DNA of 64,000 nt, from the NCBI GenBank assembly GCA_006503475.1, contig RSEH01000256.1, forward strand, positions 1 through 64,000, written 5' to 3'. The DNA is from Stentor roeselii. Lineage: Eukaryota > Ciliophora > Heterotrichea > Heterotrichida > Stentoridae. A model generated the notes under the pieces. It was given only the letters and a program-made list of their open reading frames with translations, had not been told where the DNA came from and ran no database searches. The stretch's first letter is position 1, and every line of letters begins with the position of its first letter. Shown here piece after piece: positions 30,126 to 40,138 of the stretch. The position numbers and the translations under genes were made by a program.

Positions 30126-30705
30126 TTAAGGCTCGACACCTTTCAATCTCTGTTCCTTGAGAAAAACAGCATATCTTCTAAGCTGTCCCTGAAAGCCATA
30201 ATTGGGATTAATCCAGGGTCTTTTTCCTTTAACCAAATTAAACGCTTTGAGATACTCCATTTTATGAAACCTCATCAAATACGCGATGACAATGCTAGAA
30301 GATCGAGAAACTCCAGCAAAACAATGAACCAGGACGTTTTTTCCTTCTTTGACAGCTTCTCGAATGAAGTCAGTGGCTTCCTTGAAGTAAAGGTTTAGAC
30401 GTGTCATGGGCTCATCAGTGACTGAGATGACTTTATACTCGAACTCTTCTGGAAACTTCGGAGGAAGACATTCGCAGACTGTCAGAATTCTTGAAATATT
30501 CAGATTTTTCAGCACTTGCAGGTTGTAAGCAGCTCCAACTGACCCGAGAAACAGATGATCCACAATCTAGATCCTGATCGAAAATTACCTTTTGAGGAGT
30601 TGAGTCACTTCGAGATATCTGAGAGATGTATACTCGCTTCATTCGCTCAAATGCGTCGATTGGTGCAGGGATGATTTTTTGTTTTACAACAGATCCTTTT
30701 TTCAT
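30126..30705 (-). CDS. Dual-specificity protein phosphatase (DUSP)
   Basis: The phosphatase frame has no ATG of its own. A 39-codon exon from the ATG at 30705 joins it if a 22-nt GT-AG intron (30567-30588) is removed, giving 185 aa. Joined, it reads ...STPQKIVDHLFLGSVGAA, the normal DUSP start. The active site HCFAGVSRSSS carries the nucleophile Cys and P-loop Arg, and the general-acid Asp lies in VTDEPMTRLN. KGKRPWINPNYGFQGQL is the usual C-terminal block. It is a small stand-alone catalytic domain that removes phosphate from Ser/Thr/Tyr, with MAP kinases as typical substrates. The intron length is odd for this genome. Confidence 0.85.
30567..30588 (-). other. Candidate 22-nt intron in the DUSP gene
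   Basis: On the minus strand it starts GTAATTTTCGATCAG and ends GGATCTAG. A 15-nt intron ending at the first CAG would leave the wrong frame; only the 22-nt form joins the two frames. Its last six bases (ATCTAG) match those of the YIPF6 intron. Confidence 0.6.
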
Positions 30706-31008
30706 TATTATAAGGTTTCATGATTAAGGTAAACTTTTAACTAAAAAATACTTTTTTTCAAGAAAATTCTTCTTTGATATAAAAAAGTTTATTTAGGATT
30801 AGTATTCAATTTCTGCTATTTTTAACAAAAAGTTATTATTTCTCTTTCTGTCATTTTTCTGTAATTCTCAAAACATTTAAAATTCTAAAAATTCTCTTCA
30901 TTCCTATTCCTCATCCCCAACTTCTCCAAAATTAATTTAAACGAAATTTTTTCTAGTTAAAAAATTTCTTATATAATAAACCTCTCATATAATTAATCCT
31001 ATTCTTAC
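30706..31008. promoter_or_regulatory. Divergent intergenic region
   Basis: 303 bp, very AT-rich, between the DUSP start and the start at 31009. It holds both promoters. No distinct motif seen. Confidence 0.5.
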
Positions 31009-31359
31009 ATGGCAAATAACAAACATGATCTCTTTACTGACCTGAAAGAAGTAAGCGAAGTTTTCGGCAGCAGTGTCGAAACCAACTTCAGTCTAAGTCC
31101 AGAACTTCCGACAGACCCGCGAACCTACCCAACGACTCCAAAAAGCCATCAATTTTTATTCGACCTTCCAAATCCAGGAACAGAAGAAAGGTACTCTTTT
31201 GTCTTTTCAAAGTTAGAATCAACGATAAAGGACCTAGAAGAGTCTTTTATAAGTGTCAACATTCGAGACGACTGTTCATTCCAGCCGAAACAAGTTTTAC
31301 TTCGAGTGCCTCATCGTCGACACACGAGCATCATCGCTAGTAATTTAAATGCCATTTAA
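31009..31359 (+). CDS. Small protein, unknown
   Basis: 116 aa from ATG to TAA. Its N-terminal part is acidic and Pro/Thr-rich (SPELPTDPRTYPTTPKS) and its C-terminal part is basic (QVLLRVPHRRHTSII). No Cys, membrane segment or known motif. The start sits after a typical AT-rich leader and the stop is 15 bp from the convergent RCC1 gene, consistent with the tight spacing of real genes here. Confidence 0.6.
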   Translation: MANNKHDLFTDLKEVSEVFGSSVETNFSLSPELPTDPRTYPTTPKSHQFLFDLPNPGTEERYSFVFSKLESTIKDLEESFISVNIRDDCSFQPKQVLLRVPHRRHTSIIASNLNAI

Positions 31360-31374
31360 ACCAACATAAATACA

Positions 31375-34300
31375 TTACTCTTCATCCAAGCCCCGGAGTT
31401 CATTTTCAATGCGAGTGCGATTTTCCATCAAATTCGCGATTTTTGCTTTGAGGTCTTCTTTCGTCGGGGTCCTGACCAAGTTTTTATTTTTAGGTGAAGC
31501 TTCTAAAGTAGATAAAAGTCTCGCTGCAGTGTTTCCTGAGTAGTCGTCAATGTTTGTCCTGTCAATGCTCATCATAGGAGTGTGGATTCTGCTGTAAACT
31601 CGGCCGTCTGGAGTTGGAGGTCGCAGTCCAGGCGAGTTACTTCTAGGCATGGTTAAGATATTCATAGTTCTTTCTTTGTAGTCCTTCGCTCTTTGTGCGA
31701 GTTCTCGTTCTAAGTTCTCAAAAAGCTGCCGATTTTTCGCTTCTAATTCACTGACCTGGCCCCTTAAGTTCGAGTTGTCTTTCATGCATTCGGAGTACTT
31801 GCCTTGCCAGTTGTCAGAGGTTTCTTTCACTGATTTTATCAGAAACTCTTTTTCACTTACTCGAAGATGAATGTTTTCCAGGTCATGACGCATTTCGTCC
31901 AGTTGTCGCTTTGCCAAAGAATTTTCATCAAGTAAATTTTTTAGAGATTCTTGAGAACGGTTCACTTCAGATTCTCGGTCATTTAAAATTTGCTTTAAAA
32001 ATGCGATTTCTTTGTCTTTCATGCTGGACTGAGCTACCCATTTCTGCATTTCAGAGGATTTTATTGAGATTTCGTCTGAAAGGACTGAAGAAATTTGAGC
32101 TTTTTCTTGTCGTGCGTGGTCGATCACCATGTGAAGCTCTTGGATCTCACATTGACTGGAGTCGAGGTCGGACTTTAAGGTGAGTAGATGATTTTCTTGT
32201 GATGAAAGAGTCAGTTTTAATGAATTGATTGTATCTTCCTGCATTTTTACTTGGTTTAGAAGTTTTTCTAGTTGGTCTTGTTTTTCTTTGTTGGAAAGAG
32301 AAAGTCTTTGGAGCTGGTCGTCTTTTTCTTTCTGGAATTGACTGTGCCGAGTGAAAAGTTCAGAATGATCACGGGATAAAAAGTCTTTTTCTTTTGAAAC
32401 CTGTGCCAAATGAGCAGAAATTTGTTCTTTTTCACGAGAAAGCTGAGATAAGACCTCTTCTTTTTCCTTGGTAAGTGAATGAATTTTAGATAAAAGATCT
32501 TCTTTTTCCCTAGTAAGTGAATGAATTTTAGATAAAAAATCTTCTTTTTCTCTGGTAATTGAATGAATTTTAGATAAAAAATCTTCTTTTTCTCTGGTAA
32601 TTGAATGAATTTTAGATAAAAGATCTGAGTTTTCTCGAGAAGCTTCTTGCATCATTGAAACATTTCTCTTGTTTTCTTGGACTATCTGCTCGTTTTGAGA
32701 CCTTGAAATTTTCAGATCTTCTGATAAGTGCTGTGCTCGAGTCTTAAGTCTTTCATTTTCTTGAGACTGTGAATCAAGTTTTGCTTTTATTTCTAAAAAG
32801 TCTTTTGCAGTCTTTTCATATTCATTTGACAAGCTGTGCATTTTTCTTTCTTTTTCCAGGTAAAGATCATCGTACTTTTCAAAAAGCTGCGCTTTTTGAT
32901 TAGAAAGTGTCTCAATTTCAGCGGAAAGGCCCGCGTTAAGTTTTTCATTATCAAGGACGAGGTAATTGATTTTATTATTAAGTTGAATATTTTCTTTTTC
33001 AAGTCTTTGCAGTTCTTCCTCGATTTCTTGAGAGTTTTCAAGTTTTCTAGTTAAAACTTCTAAATTTCTCATAAGTCCAGAGTTATCCTGTTTAATTTTT
33101 TCATTCTCGGCAAGTAAAGATTCGATTTTCTTTTGTTTTTCATAGTTGACCCTTTCAATTTCATCTGATAAAGAATGCTCAGTTGCTTGTTTTTCAGAAG
33201 AAAGAATTTTCAAATTTTTCATAATTTCAGAATTTTCATAAACTTTTAGGTCCAGTTGCTCTTTCAACAACTCGACTTGAAACTTGAGTTCTTTATTTTC
33301 TTTAAAATACTTATCAAGTTCATTTTTCATCATCGACTGAATTTTTTCTTTTTCCGCAGATAAAACTTCATTTTTTTTGAACTGGTCGCCGAGGTCTTTC
33401 GAGTATTTCTCGATTTGAGTCTGAAGTCTTTTTCTTTCCAGGTCACTTTTGGAAGAGTTTTCTTGAAATTCATGGGTCAAGTCGTTTAGGTCTTGTTGGC
33501 AGGTTCGAATGGAATTTTCGTATTCTTGGATCATATTTTCCGCTTTTTCCAATTCTTTTTCAAGCATTTTTCTTTTGCTAGATTCGAAAGAAATCATGTC
33601 TTGGAGTCCTGAGATTTCATGTTCACGAGCCTCGTCGATTTTTTTTAATTCATTGCGAGTGAGATTGCGACTATCCTCAAGCTGCCTTTTATACATGGAA
33701 AGTTCTTCTTTATAAGCACTGGCTTCTACCATGACTTCATGACTGTTCCTTTTAGCTTCATTTAAACAAGAGTTAAGTTCTCTTATTTCCCTATCATCCA
33801 TTTCAATTTGACTTCTATATCTTTCCAGTTCTTGCTTATATCTCATCACTTCCCTATTCAACTCTTCAACAACTTTTCCACTATTCCTTCTATCCCCTTC
33901 ATATTTTTCACTTAAAATCTCAAAATTCCTCTTAAGTTCTTCATACCCTTTATAAGTCTGTCTGACTTCAAGACTTAATTTATCAACTTCATCAAATTTC
34001 GGCTTTTGTCCTTCATTTTCTTCAACTTTTCTTTTTCTTTCAGGAGTTTTACATTTCAAATTCACATCACTTCCAAGTCCAATACAGAAATTTCCTCCAC
34101 ATGCGACTTTTTTAAGACTTTTTCCTTTTAAAGAAGGGACAAGTGTGGGTGTTGCACGGATTTCATAGTCATCAAGTCCAAGCTCGCCGTTAGAATTTCC
34201 TCCCCAAACATGGACTGAGCCTGTTGCGTCGACTGCCACGCCGAAGCCCGCGCCGAGGGCCAGGTCGACGACGGGTTCTCGGAGGGTCCAACGATGTGGC

Positions 34301-35151
34301 AAGAGGTATTCGCCGAAGATTCCTGAGCCCCAGATGAAGAGAACTCCTTTGTCGCTTATGGCTGCTGAGAAGTTGTTGCAGCGGACTTTTTTTATTATGA
34401 CTCCTTCTAATGAGGTTACTTTTTCTGCACGGTTTTGGCTTTTTTTGTTGCCTAGACCTAACTGGCCGAAAGAGTTTCCGCCCATTGTGAATACACTGCC
34501 TCGGGTTGAGACTATACCTGTGTGGAAGACACCGCAACTTACTTGCTCTGCGTCTTCTGGAAGGTCGATTGGGATTGGAGATAACTCTTTCTCACGACGA
34601 CCTGTGCCTAGCTGACCTGCTTCTCCACCGCCTGTCATGAAAAGGGATTTTTTACCGGTTTTGTCTTTTAGGATTATGCCTGTGTGCCTTGATCCACAGC
34701 TTACATCGATTACCTGTCCCCTAGGTAAACTCATCTGCGCAGGACTATATCTCGATTCAGTGGATCCAGTCCCCAGCGCTCCGAACTCTCCAAGTCCCCA
34801 GACAAACACATCTCCAGTTTCAGTTATGACAGCAGTATGCGCCCATCCACATGAAACTTTACTGCAAATACAACTAGATAAGTCCTCCACGAGACAAGGA
34901 CTTGCAGAATTGCGAATAGTTCTTGAGCCAATTCCCAGTCTTCCGTCAGTATTGCTTCCCATCGTGTAGACGTGCCCTGAGTTAGAAATGAATGCGGAAT
35001 GTTCTTCGCCGCAGCTTATTTCTTTTATTATAATGTTGAAAGAGCAGAAACGGGGTGAAGGGTAAGTCTTGTTCAGCACCTTTCCGCCCAGACCTAACTG
35101 GCCGAAGTGATCCCCGCCCCATGCAAAAACTTCTGTGTAGCCTTCTGTCAT
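31375..35151 (-). CDS. RCC1-repeat and long coiled-coil protein
   Basis: 1258 aa, one exon. Residues 1-370 hold seven RCC1 repeats, enough for a full seven-blade propeller (VFAWGGDHFGQLGLG, VYTMGSNTDGRLGIG, VFVWGLGEFGALGTG, LFMTGGGEAGQLGTG, VFTMGGNSFGQLGLG, LFIWGSGIFG, VHVWGGNSNGELGLD). Residues about 380-1180 are an almost unbroken coiled coil. The tail (1185-1258) is basic with a short helix. Within the coil are four 14-residue repeats (SKIHSITREKEDFL type). The protein is probably a scaffold in the cortex or basal bodies, with the propeller as a binding head. Guanine-nucleotide exchange is possible for RCC1 but not shown. Confidence 0.92.
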   Translation of the reverse strand: MTEGYTEVFAWGGDHFGQLGLGGKVLNKTYPSPRFCSFNIIIKEISCGEEHSAFISNSGHVYTMGSNTDGRLGIGSRTIRNSASPCLVEDLSSCICSKVSCGWAHTAVITETGDVFVWGLGEFGALGTGSTESRYSPAQMSLPRGQVIDVSCGSRHTGIILKDKTGKKSLFMTGGGEAGQLGTGRREKELSPIPIDLPEDAEQVSCGVFHTGIVSTRGSVFTMGGNSFGQLGLGNKKSQNRAEKVTSLEGVIIKKVRCNNFSAAISDKGVLFIWGSGIFGEYLLPHRWTLREPVVDLALGAGFGVAVDATGSVHVWGGNSNGELGLDDYEIRATPTLVPSLKGKSLKKVACGGNFCIGLGSDVNLKCKTPERKRKVEENEGQKPKFDEVDKLSLEVRQTYKGYEELKRNFEILSEKYEGDRRNSGKVVEELNREVMRYKQELERYRSQIEMDDREIRELNSCLNEAKRNSHEVMVEASAYKEELSMYKRQLEDSRNLTRNELKKIDEAREHEISGLQDMISFESSKRKMLEKELEKAENMIQEYENSIRTCQQDLNDLTHEFQENSSKSDLERKRLQTQIEKYSKDLGDQFKKNEVLSAEKEKIQSMMKNELDKYFKENKELKFQVELLKEQLDLKVYENSEIMKNLKILSSEKQATEHSLSDEIERVNYEKQKKIESLLAENEKIKQDNSGLMRNLEVLTRKLENSQEIEEELQRLEKENIQLNNKINYLVLDNEKLNAGLSAEIETLSNQKAQLFEKYDDLYLEKERKMHSLSNEYEKTAKDFLEIKAKLDSQSQENERLKTRAQHLSEDLKISRSQNEQIVQENKRNVSMMQEASRENSDLLSKIHSITREKEDFLSKIHSITREKEDFLSKIHSLTREKEDLLSKIHSLTKEKEEVLSQLSREKEQISAHLAQVSKEKDFLSRDHSELFTRHSQFQKEKDDQLQRLSLSNKEKQDQLEKLLNQVKMQEDTINSLKLTLSSQENHLLTLKSDLDSSQCEIQELHMVIDHARQEKAQISSVLSDEISIKSSEMQKWVAQSSMKDKEIAFLKQILNDRESEVNRSQESLKNLLDENSLAKRQLDEMRHDLENIHLRVSEKEFLIKSVKETSDNWQGKYSECMKDNSNLRGQVSELEAKNRQLFENLERELAQRAKDYKERTMNILTMPRSNSPGLRPPTPDGRVYSRIHTPMMSIDRTNIDDYSGNTAARLLSTLEASPKNKNLVRTPTKEDLKAKIANLMENRTRIENELRGLDEE
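32457..32624 (-). repeat. Four 42-bp tandem repeats inside the coiled coil
   Basis: Direct repeats built around gaattttagataaaa with a 42-bp period encode SKIHS(I/L)T(R/K)EKED. They differ by few bases, so the expansion is recent compared with the rest of the coil. Being 14 codons, each unit keeps frame and roughly two heptads. Confidence 0.8.
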
Positions 35152-36882
35152 ATTTAAAAATTAACGTATTTGAAGGTTAGAATTTGCAAAAGAATGAGAA
35201 ATAGTTTATGGGATTTTTATATTTTTAGTGTGGAGAATTATGGAAAGTTTTTTGGTAGTGGGTTGATTAGTTGAAGAGGAATTTAAGTTTTTTATCAAGT
35301 TTTAAGTTTTGGAAGAATGGGGAGGTATAGGAGATTGTTAGTTTTTTTGGAAATTGGGTTTTTATAAGAAAGTTTGAATTTCCTTGGAGGGTGTAAATTT
35401 AGTTAGAGTTATTGAATGAAGAATTAAAATGTTTCTATTAGGTTATGATTTTTTTTTTGTACCTGAATTTTTAAATGGGGAATCTTGATGTTAAGGTTTG
35501 TCAATCAATTTGATTTTGATTGTAGAGCTGTCACTGGATTACTTATATGAATTTCATTGTATCTAGTAAATCAGTTTGGTTAACTGCACTTATATCAAGT
35601 TAATACTTTTTTTATTCATTCTCAATTAATTATAATTCAAGTTTAACTGGAAATACATTTTTCAAAATTAAGATCCTTTAATTCAATGAAAAATAACGAA
35701 CTTCTGATAGAGATTTATAAGAAGCATCTAAGTTTAAGCTCTAAAAATTGAGGTCTATTATGATACTGGTGAAAATATGAAGAAATTATAATTTTTCAGG
35801 AAAAATGATATAGTCTATTCACTATATTTTTCTAGGATACTCAAATTTATATCTCTGTGAAAAAAATCTTATTTTCAGTAAATAAACCCTTTTTATTTCA
35901 CTTTATTTCTTAAGTTTTACTTTTTCTTTGTGTTAAAACTTGAGCACCTTAAAAATTAGCTTCTTTTTAAATATCTTTTCAAATTTGTATCCATTTTATA
36001 TTGGATAATGCTAATCATATCGAAATTAGATTAATCAAAGATTTATTGGTTTAATTATCGTATAATTAACTAATGATTTACACCTAGTCTTGTTATAAGT
36101 TGAAAATAAATCTTGAATGAAAATTATACTATCTAGCTAGCACTCAGATTATAAAAATCTTGAATTTATATAAATTTTTCAATAATCCTCTAATTAGTTA
36201 AATTGTGATGATAAAATTCCTTTAATTCTTCTTTATTCTCATACCCTTTTCTAAGTCCTCAATAATTGACTTACCTTATCTTATATTATTTTAAAACCTC
36301 AGATTCTCCGATATCCTCAAATTATAATTAAAATCTCTTTTTCGTATATTGAGCAATTTTAAAAAGTAAAGGTTGTAAATTAGTAATCAATTGAATTACA
36401 ATATTTTTGAGAGCTTTTTCATATATAAATGAATTAAGATATCTAAATTGTCTTTAAGTATAAATCTTCATATTTCCACAACTCTTAACTAAATAATATA
36501 AAAACTGTCTTTTTATCATCTTAAAAATTCAACCGGCTAGTATAAAATATTCTATTTCAAAGCAAGGGAAAATATTTGATAAGCTCTTAAATAATGAGTA
36601 AATATGGATTATTTATATCTTGATATACTTTTAAAAAGCCTGAAGAAGTTTAAGTTAAACCTGATGAAACTTAAAGAATCAGAATTTTTGAGGCCTCCAA
36701 CTCTAAAAGTAATTCCAGAAACAAACAAAGTACGTTAAAATTTGAATAAACTCACTACTGGTAATAATCTTTTTCAAAAATCCCTAATTTCTTCTCGTAT
36801 AAATTTCCCAAAACATCGATCATCCAACTTAAAATCAATCAAATTCCACGTCATCAACTATCCTTCATATCGCCAAATAAAA
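35152..36882. other. AT-rich intergenic desert
   Basis: About 1.7 kb of very AT-rich DNA with no convincing frame. A 24-codon ATG frame at about 36664 and a TTG-started extension at 36742 precede the next gene but lack support. No repeats of the 9.7-12 kb type were noticed. Confidence 0.5.
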
Positions 36883-37797
36883 ATGAACCCTACTCCATCA
36901 TTCAAACCTTCCAAATATTCACTTCACGAGCCTTCATGCGAGTCATCCTGGAAGTCCTCTAAAACCAAGCCAAGCCCCCAGAAAAGTGCAAGTCCAAGTC
37001 TCGCCCAACGGCAAGTATTAAAGACTCAAGCCTTTCAAATAAGCCCTAAAAGTCCAAGTCCTATCTTAACCAAACCTTTAACACCAAGCAGCATCGAATC
37101 TTCTCATTCTCACTCAAAACTTTTAAAAGGAAAATCAAAATGCAAGACCTTTTCCCGGGAGAGTAAAAATTTTGAAATCAATCCAGGCAAACGGCTTTAT
37201 TTGGAAGGTCTGGAAAAGGAAAGAATGAAAGAATCGAAAATATTTAAAATCCTTGCTGAAAGAAAAGCTTTAGAAGAAGGCGTTTTGACTTTCAAGCCAA
37301 TGATCAACCAAAACAGCAGCCGTTTGAAAAAAAAGCAGGACCTGGTTGAGAAAAAAAGACTTTTAAGTGAAAAACTTCTTGGATTGAAGCTGGAACAAGA
37401 AAATGAAGAAATGAAAAAATGCACTTTTCACCCTGAAGTGAATAAATCAAGTGCTTTGATGGACAAGGTCAAAACTTCAGATAGAGCTGCTTTTTTATTT
37501 TACTCCTCTGAGCTTAAAAGAAGAAAAAACGAAATTTCTTTTAAAAGTCAAACTCAAATGAAAATTCAAGAAGCCGTTGAAAGAGTTTTCCATCAAAAAC
37601 AACCAAAAACTCCAAAATTTCGCAATCATTGCAAAAGTTCCAACAGAGAAGAAGTAAAAAAATCTGAATTTCATTCAAAGCACAATGAAAACCTTCATTT
37701 TTCTTACAAAAACTTTCAAAGGCTTAACAAGAGTTGGAAGCTGATTCCTTATGAAGAAGTCGACATTTCCACTGAAAATTTTCGAATTATTAGTTAA
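36883..37797 (+). CDS. Protein with F-x-P-x-IN repeats, cytoskeletal-type, unknown
   Basis: 304 aa from the ATG at 36883; the frame is open further 5' from a TTG at 36742. The N-terminus is basic and Ser/Pro-rich. The core has GKRLYLEGLEKE, then VLTFKPMINQNSSRL and CTFHPEVNKSS, separated by a charged helix. The same layout occurs in the gene at 42623 (GERLYSKGLKK, LTFKPKINPVS, CTFAPKINPNS), so the two are paralogs or share a module. Such repeats are common in ciliate and kinetoplastid proteins of unknown function. Its stop overlaps the end of the convergent gene by 8 bp. Confidence 0.75.
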   Translation: MNPTPSFKPSKYSLHEPSCESSWKSSKTKPSPQKSASPSLAQRQVLKTQAFQISPKSPSPILTKPLTPSSIESSHSHSKLLKGKSKCKTFSRESKNFEINPGKRLYLEGLEKERMKESKIFKILAERKALEEGVLTFKPMINQNSSRLKKKQDLVEKKRLLSEKLLGLKLEQENEEMKKCTFHPEVNKSSALMDKVKTSDRAAFLFYSSELKRRKNEISFKSQTQMKIQEAVERVFHQKQPKTPKFRNHCKSSNREEVKKSEFHSKHNENLHFSYKNFQRLNKSWKLIPYEEVDISTENFRIIS

Positions 37798-38869
37798 GTT
37801 TAACCTTAAAAACCGAAACCTTCAAGTAACTAGCGAGTTGGTTGACTACTGAGTACACAAATGAGCAGTAACGAATAGTTATCAGCGCTACTAGGCTGAA
37901 AAAAGCAGATTCTGAAGGCAAAACAGGGAAAAACTTGTTTTGCAGTAAAAAAGCCAACTCGATTATCACGTCGAGGTCGAACCAGTTGAACTTCATGACG
38001 CTTGTTGAGCAGATGATCAGTCTTGAATTCACTCTGGCGAAGACTAGTCCGTGAACAGTCATCACGAGAGGAGCGTACTTTTTTATTAAGTCACCTTCGA
38101 ACCAGAGGTAAAGAGAGATGTTCATCAAAATCATTGGAAGTAGTCTTAGAATAGGCTGAAAGCCTCTTACTTTTGATAAAGTTGTTAATATCATCAATAT
38201 CGCGATTATGGTCCCCATTCCGATGTTACCGAAGATTAAGATAGTCTCTAAAGTAAATCCAAAGTATTTTTGTTGCCAGGTAGATGCTCCTAATACAGAT
38301 GTGATCCATAAAATTATTATGTTGGTCCATTGGCCTTCAGTGACTCCCCAGTTAAACATCTGTGTTCGATGATAATGAGTATGATACTCTTCCCAGTGTG
38401 TCAAAAAGAAACCCGCCTGAACCACAGCAAAAAGCCAAAAAACATTCCAAGTCAATCCAAGTCCCAATCCCTGAACAACAGCCATCAAAATCAAAGAGCA
38501 AGACAGGGAGTCACATCCATGATCCATCAACATTCCTAAAGGCGATGCAAGTTTCAATCTTCTAGCTTGTTTCCCGTCACATGCATCAAGAGTCTGATAC
38601 ATAAACTGAAAAAACCCTGAAAGCGCAAGAGCGAACCCAGGACTTTCCTTCGCAAAAGAAGAGTCAAACGGCAGTAAAATCGCGTAACTTCCAATCATGA
38701 AAAACAATCCAACGACTGTGACAGTATTCGGCGCCAGAGTCAAAGGAAAGCAACTCACAAAGGGTTCCCAGATCCAGCGACTTAAAACATTATCTAAAGC
38801 CGAGTACCCTGTTGACTTAAACTGATGTTTCGCCAGGTTGGGTAGATGAGATTCTAGAATGTAAACCAT
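37790..38869 (-). CDS. Choline/ethanolamine phosphotransferase (CDP-alcohol type)
   Basis: 359 aa with about eight hydrophobic segments. The CDP-alcohol phosphatidyltransferase signature is complete: DGKQARR at the start, then the spaced Gly and two Asp of SPLGMLMDHGCDS. It transfers phosphocholine or phosphoethanolamine from the CDP form to diacylglycerol, the last step of the Kennedy pathway, in ER/Golgi membranes. HWEEYHTHYHR and the following GVTEGQWTNI block are typical of CEPT1/EPT1. Choice of head group cannot be read from the sequence. The 3' end overlaps the convergent gene at 36883. Confidence 0.93.
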   Translation of the reverse strand: MVYILESHLPNLAKHQFKSTGYSALDNVLSRWIWEPFVSCFPLTLAPNTVTVVGLFFMIGSYAILLPFDSSFAKESPGFALALSGFFQFMYQTLDACDGKQARRLKLASPLGMLMDHGCDSLSCSLILMAVVQGLGLGLTWNVFWLFAVVQAGFFLTHWEEYHTHYHRTQMFNWGVTEGQWTNIIILWITSVLGASTWQQKYFGFTLETILIFGNIGMGTIIAILMILTTLSKVRGFQPILRLLPMILMNISLYLWFEGDLIKKYAPLVMTVHGLVFARVNSRLIICSTSVMKFNWFDLDVIIELAFLLQNKFFPVLPSESAFFSLVALITIRYCSFVYSVVNQLASYLKVSVFKVKLN

Positions 38870-38973
38870 TTATATGTAAATAGATGGAATTCTAGAATGT
38901 AAAAATATTATAAGAAAATGCAAGAAAAAAACAAAAGATTTATTTATTAGAAATACAAGAAAGGTAACAATGG

Positions 38974-39678
38974 TTAAAGATTTAATTTTGAAGCTTTTGA
39001 CTTTTGGACTGACTTCTCGAAAGGCATTATCATGAAACCATGTCGACCTGCAGCGTCGTACATATGAGAAAAAATTCCAGTTTTCTTGTAAAAAACTTTT
39101 GGGTCTTCTTTAAGGGCTTTGTGGTAGTCTTCGGTTACGTGAGGGTGAAACGCGCTAATGAGATGCGAAAACTCATCGATTCCTTTTTGAAGTCCTACGT
39201 AGACTTCAGAGGGTTTTTTTGTAGGACTAGGCTGGTGACTGATGATGTTGAAGGAAGAGCTGTGGTAGTTGGAAAAAGAACTCAAAGCACGAGCAGGTTG
39301 CCAGCTATTGTTGGAAACATTTGACTTGCAGTACCTGGTGACTTGTAACTGGTCATGAGAGTGATTGACAGGAACCTGATAAGAAATATGATCAGTTTTC
39401 AACACATAATTCACTTTTTCCCTTTTTTCTCCTTCCCCTTCCTTTTTTTCCCTCTTTCTCAATATTTTCGTGCACCCAACAGCGACTTTCCCAGTCCTCC
39501 CATCCAAGTCCTCCCTTCTCTTAACGACATCCCGATGAACATCAATATTCCTAACCAGATCTTTCTCCAAAAACTCCAAAAAAGCTCCACAAGGGTCAAA
39601 CCCAGAGCCAAAAACTTTTACTCCAGGTAGCCTTCTATCCATTCTTTTTCTCACATATGAAAAATCTCGTCGTCTCAT
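38974..39678 (-). CDS. Unknown basic protein
   Basis: 234 aa from the ATG at 39678. The N-terminus is Arg-rich (MRRRDFSYVRKRMDRR); a second ATG at 39642 is an alternative start. It contains a structured-looking block (DPCGAFLEFLEKDLVRNIDVH), a Lys/Glu stretch near 85-95, and a C-terminal part with GLQKGIDEFSHLISAFHPHV and a 'GIFSHMYDAAGRHGFMIMPF' segment. No family recognised. It is divergent from the RING gene at 39698 with only 19 bp between start codons. Confidence 0.65.
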   Translation of the reverse strand: MRRRDFSYVRKRMDRRLPGVKVFGSGFDPCGAFLEFLEKDLVRNIDVHRDVVKRREDLDGRTGKVAVGCTKILRKREKKEGEGEKREKVNYVLKTDHISYQVPVNHSHDQLQVTRYCKSNVSNNSWQPARALSSFSNYHSSSFNIISHQPSPTKKPSEVYVGLQKGIDEFSHLISAFHPHVTEDYHKALKEDPKVFYKKTGIFSHMYDAAGRHGFMIMPFEKSVQKSKASKLNL

Positions 39679-39697
39679 CAAATATAAACCTTTTAAA
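39679..39697. promoter_or_regulatory. 19-bp divergent start-to-start gap
   Basis: Only 19 bp separate the two ATGs (39678 minus, 39698 plus). If the minus gene starts at 39642 the gap is 55 bp. Promoter signals must lie within coding sequence or in this AT-rich stretch. Confidence 0.5.
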
Positions 39698-40138
39698 ATG
39701 GAGAATCCAAAAAGTTTTGACTGCCGAATCTGCCTTGAAAACGCATCAGAACCAGTAGTGACTCAATGTGGACACCTTTACTGTTGGAGCTGTATCGACA
39801 GGTGGATGTCACAAAATCACTCATCTTTAAGTTGTCCAGTCTGCAAATCAGGAATTTCTCGAGAAAAGCTGATCCCAATATACATCAATGAAAATACTAA
39901 AGACCCAAGAACTTCAAACCCCAGGCCTAATGCGACTCGAACGCCTCCAGAGCCGAATCCGAATAGTTCCAATGCTCGAAGTCATCCAGACTTTAACTTT
40001 TCAGTCGGATTTGGATTGTTTCCTGGCCTTTTTGGACTTTCTTTTAATATTCCTATCACGAGAAGTCAAAATTCTGATACGATGACGAAAATTATGTTTG
40101 TTCTCCTCACGCTTTTTATCTTAACTATTTTATTCTAA
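39698..40138 (+). CDS. RING E3 ligase, RNF5/RNF185/RMA1-like, tail-anchored
   Basis: 146 aa. The RING finger begins at residue 8 (CRICLENASEPVVTQCGHLY, then CWSCIDRW, then CPVC) with all C3HC4 ligands. A Pro/Asn-rich linker and a hydrophobic FGLFPGLFGLSFNI patch follow. The last 18 residues (KIMFVLLTLFILTILF) form a tail anchor. This is the RNF5/RMA1 layout, an ER-membrane ligase in ER-associated degradation. Its stop overlaps the convergent stop by 4 bp. Confidence 0.92.
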   Translation: MENPKSFDCRICLENASEPVVTQCGHLYCWSCIDRWMSQNHSSLSCPVCKSGISREKLIPIYINENTKDPRTSNPRPNATRTPPEPNPNSSNARSHPDFNFSVGFGLFPGLFGLSFNIPITRSQNSDTMTKIMFVLLTLFILTILF

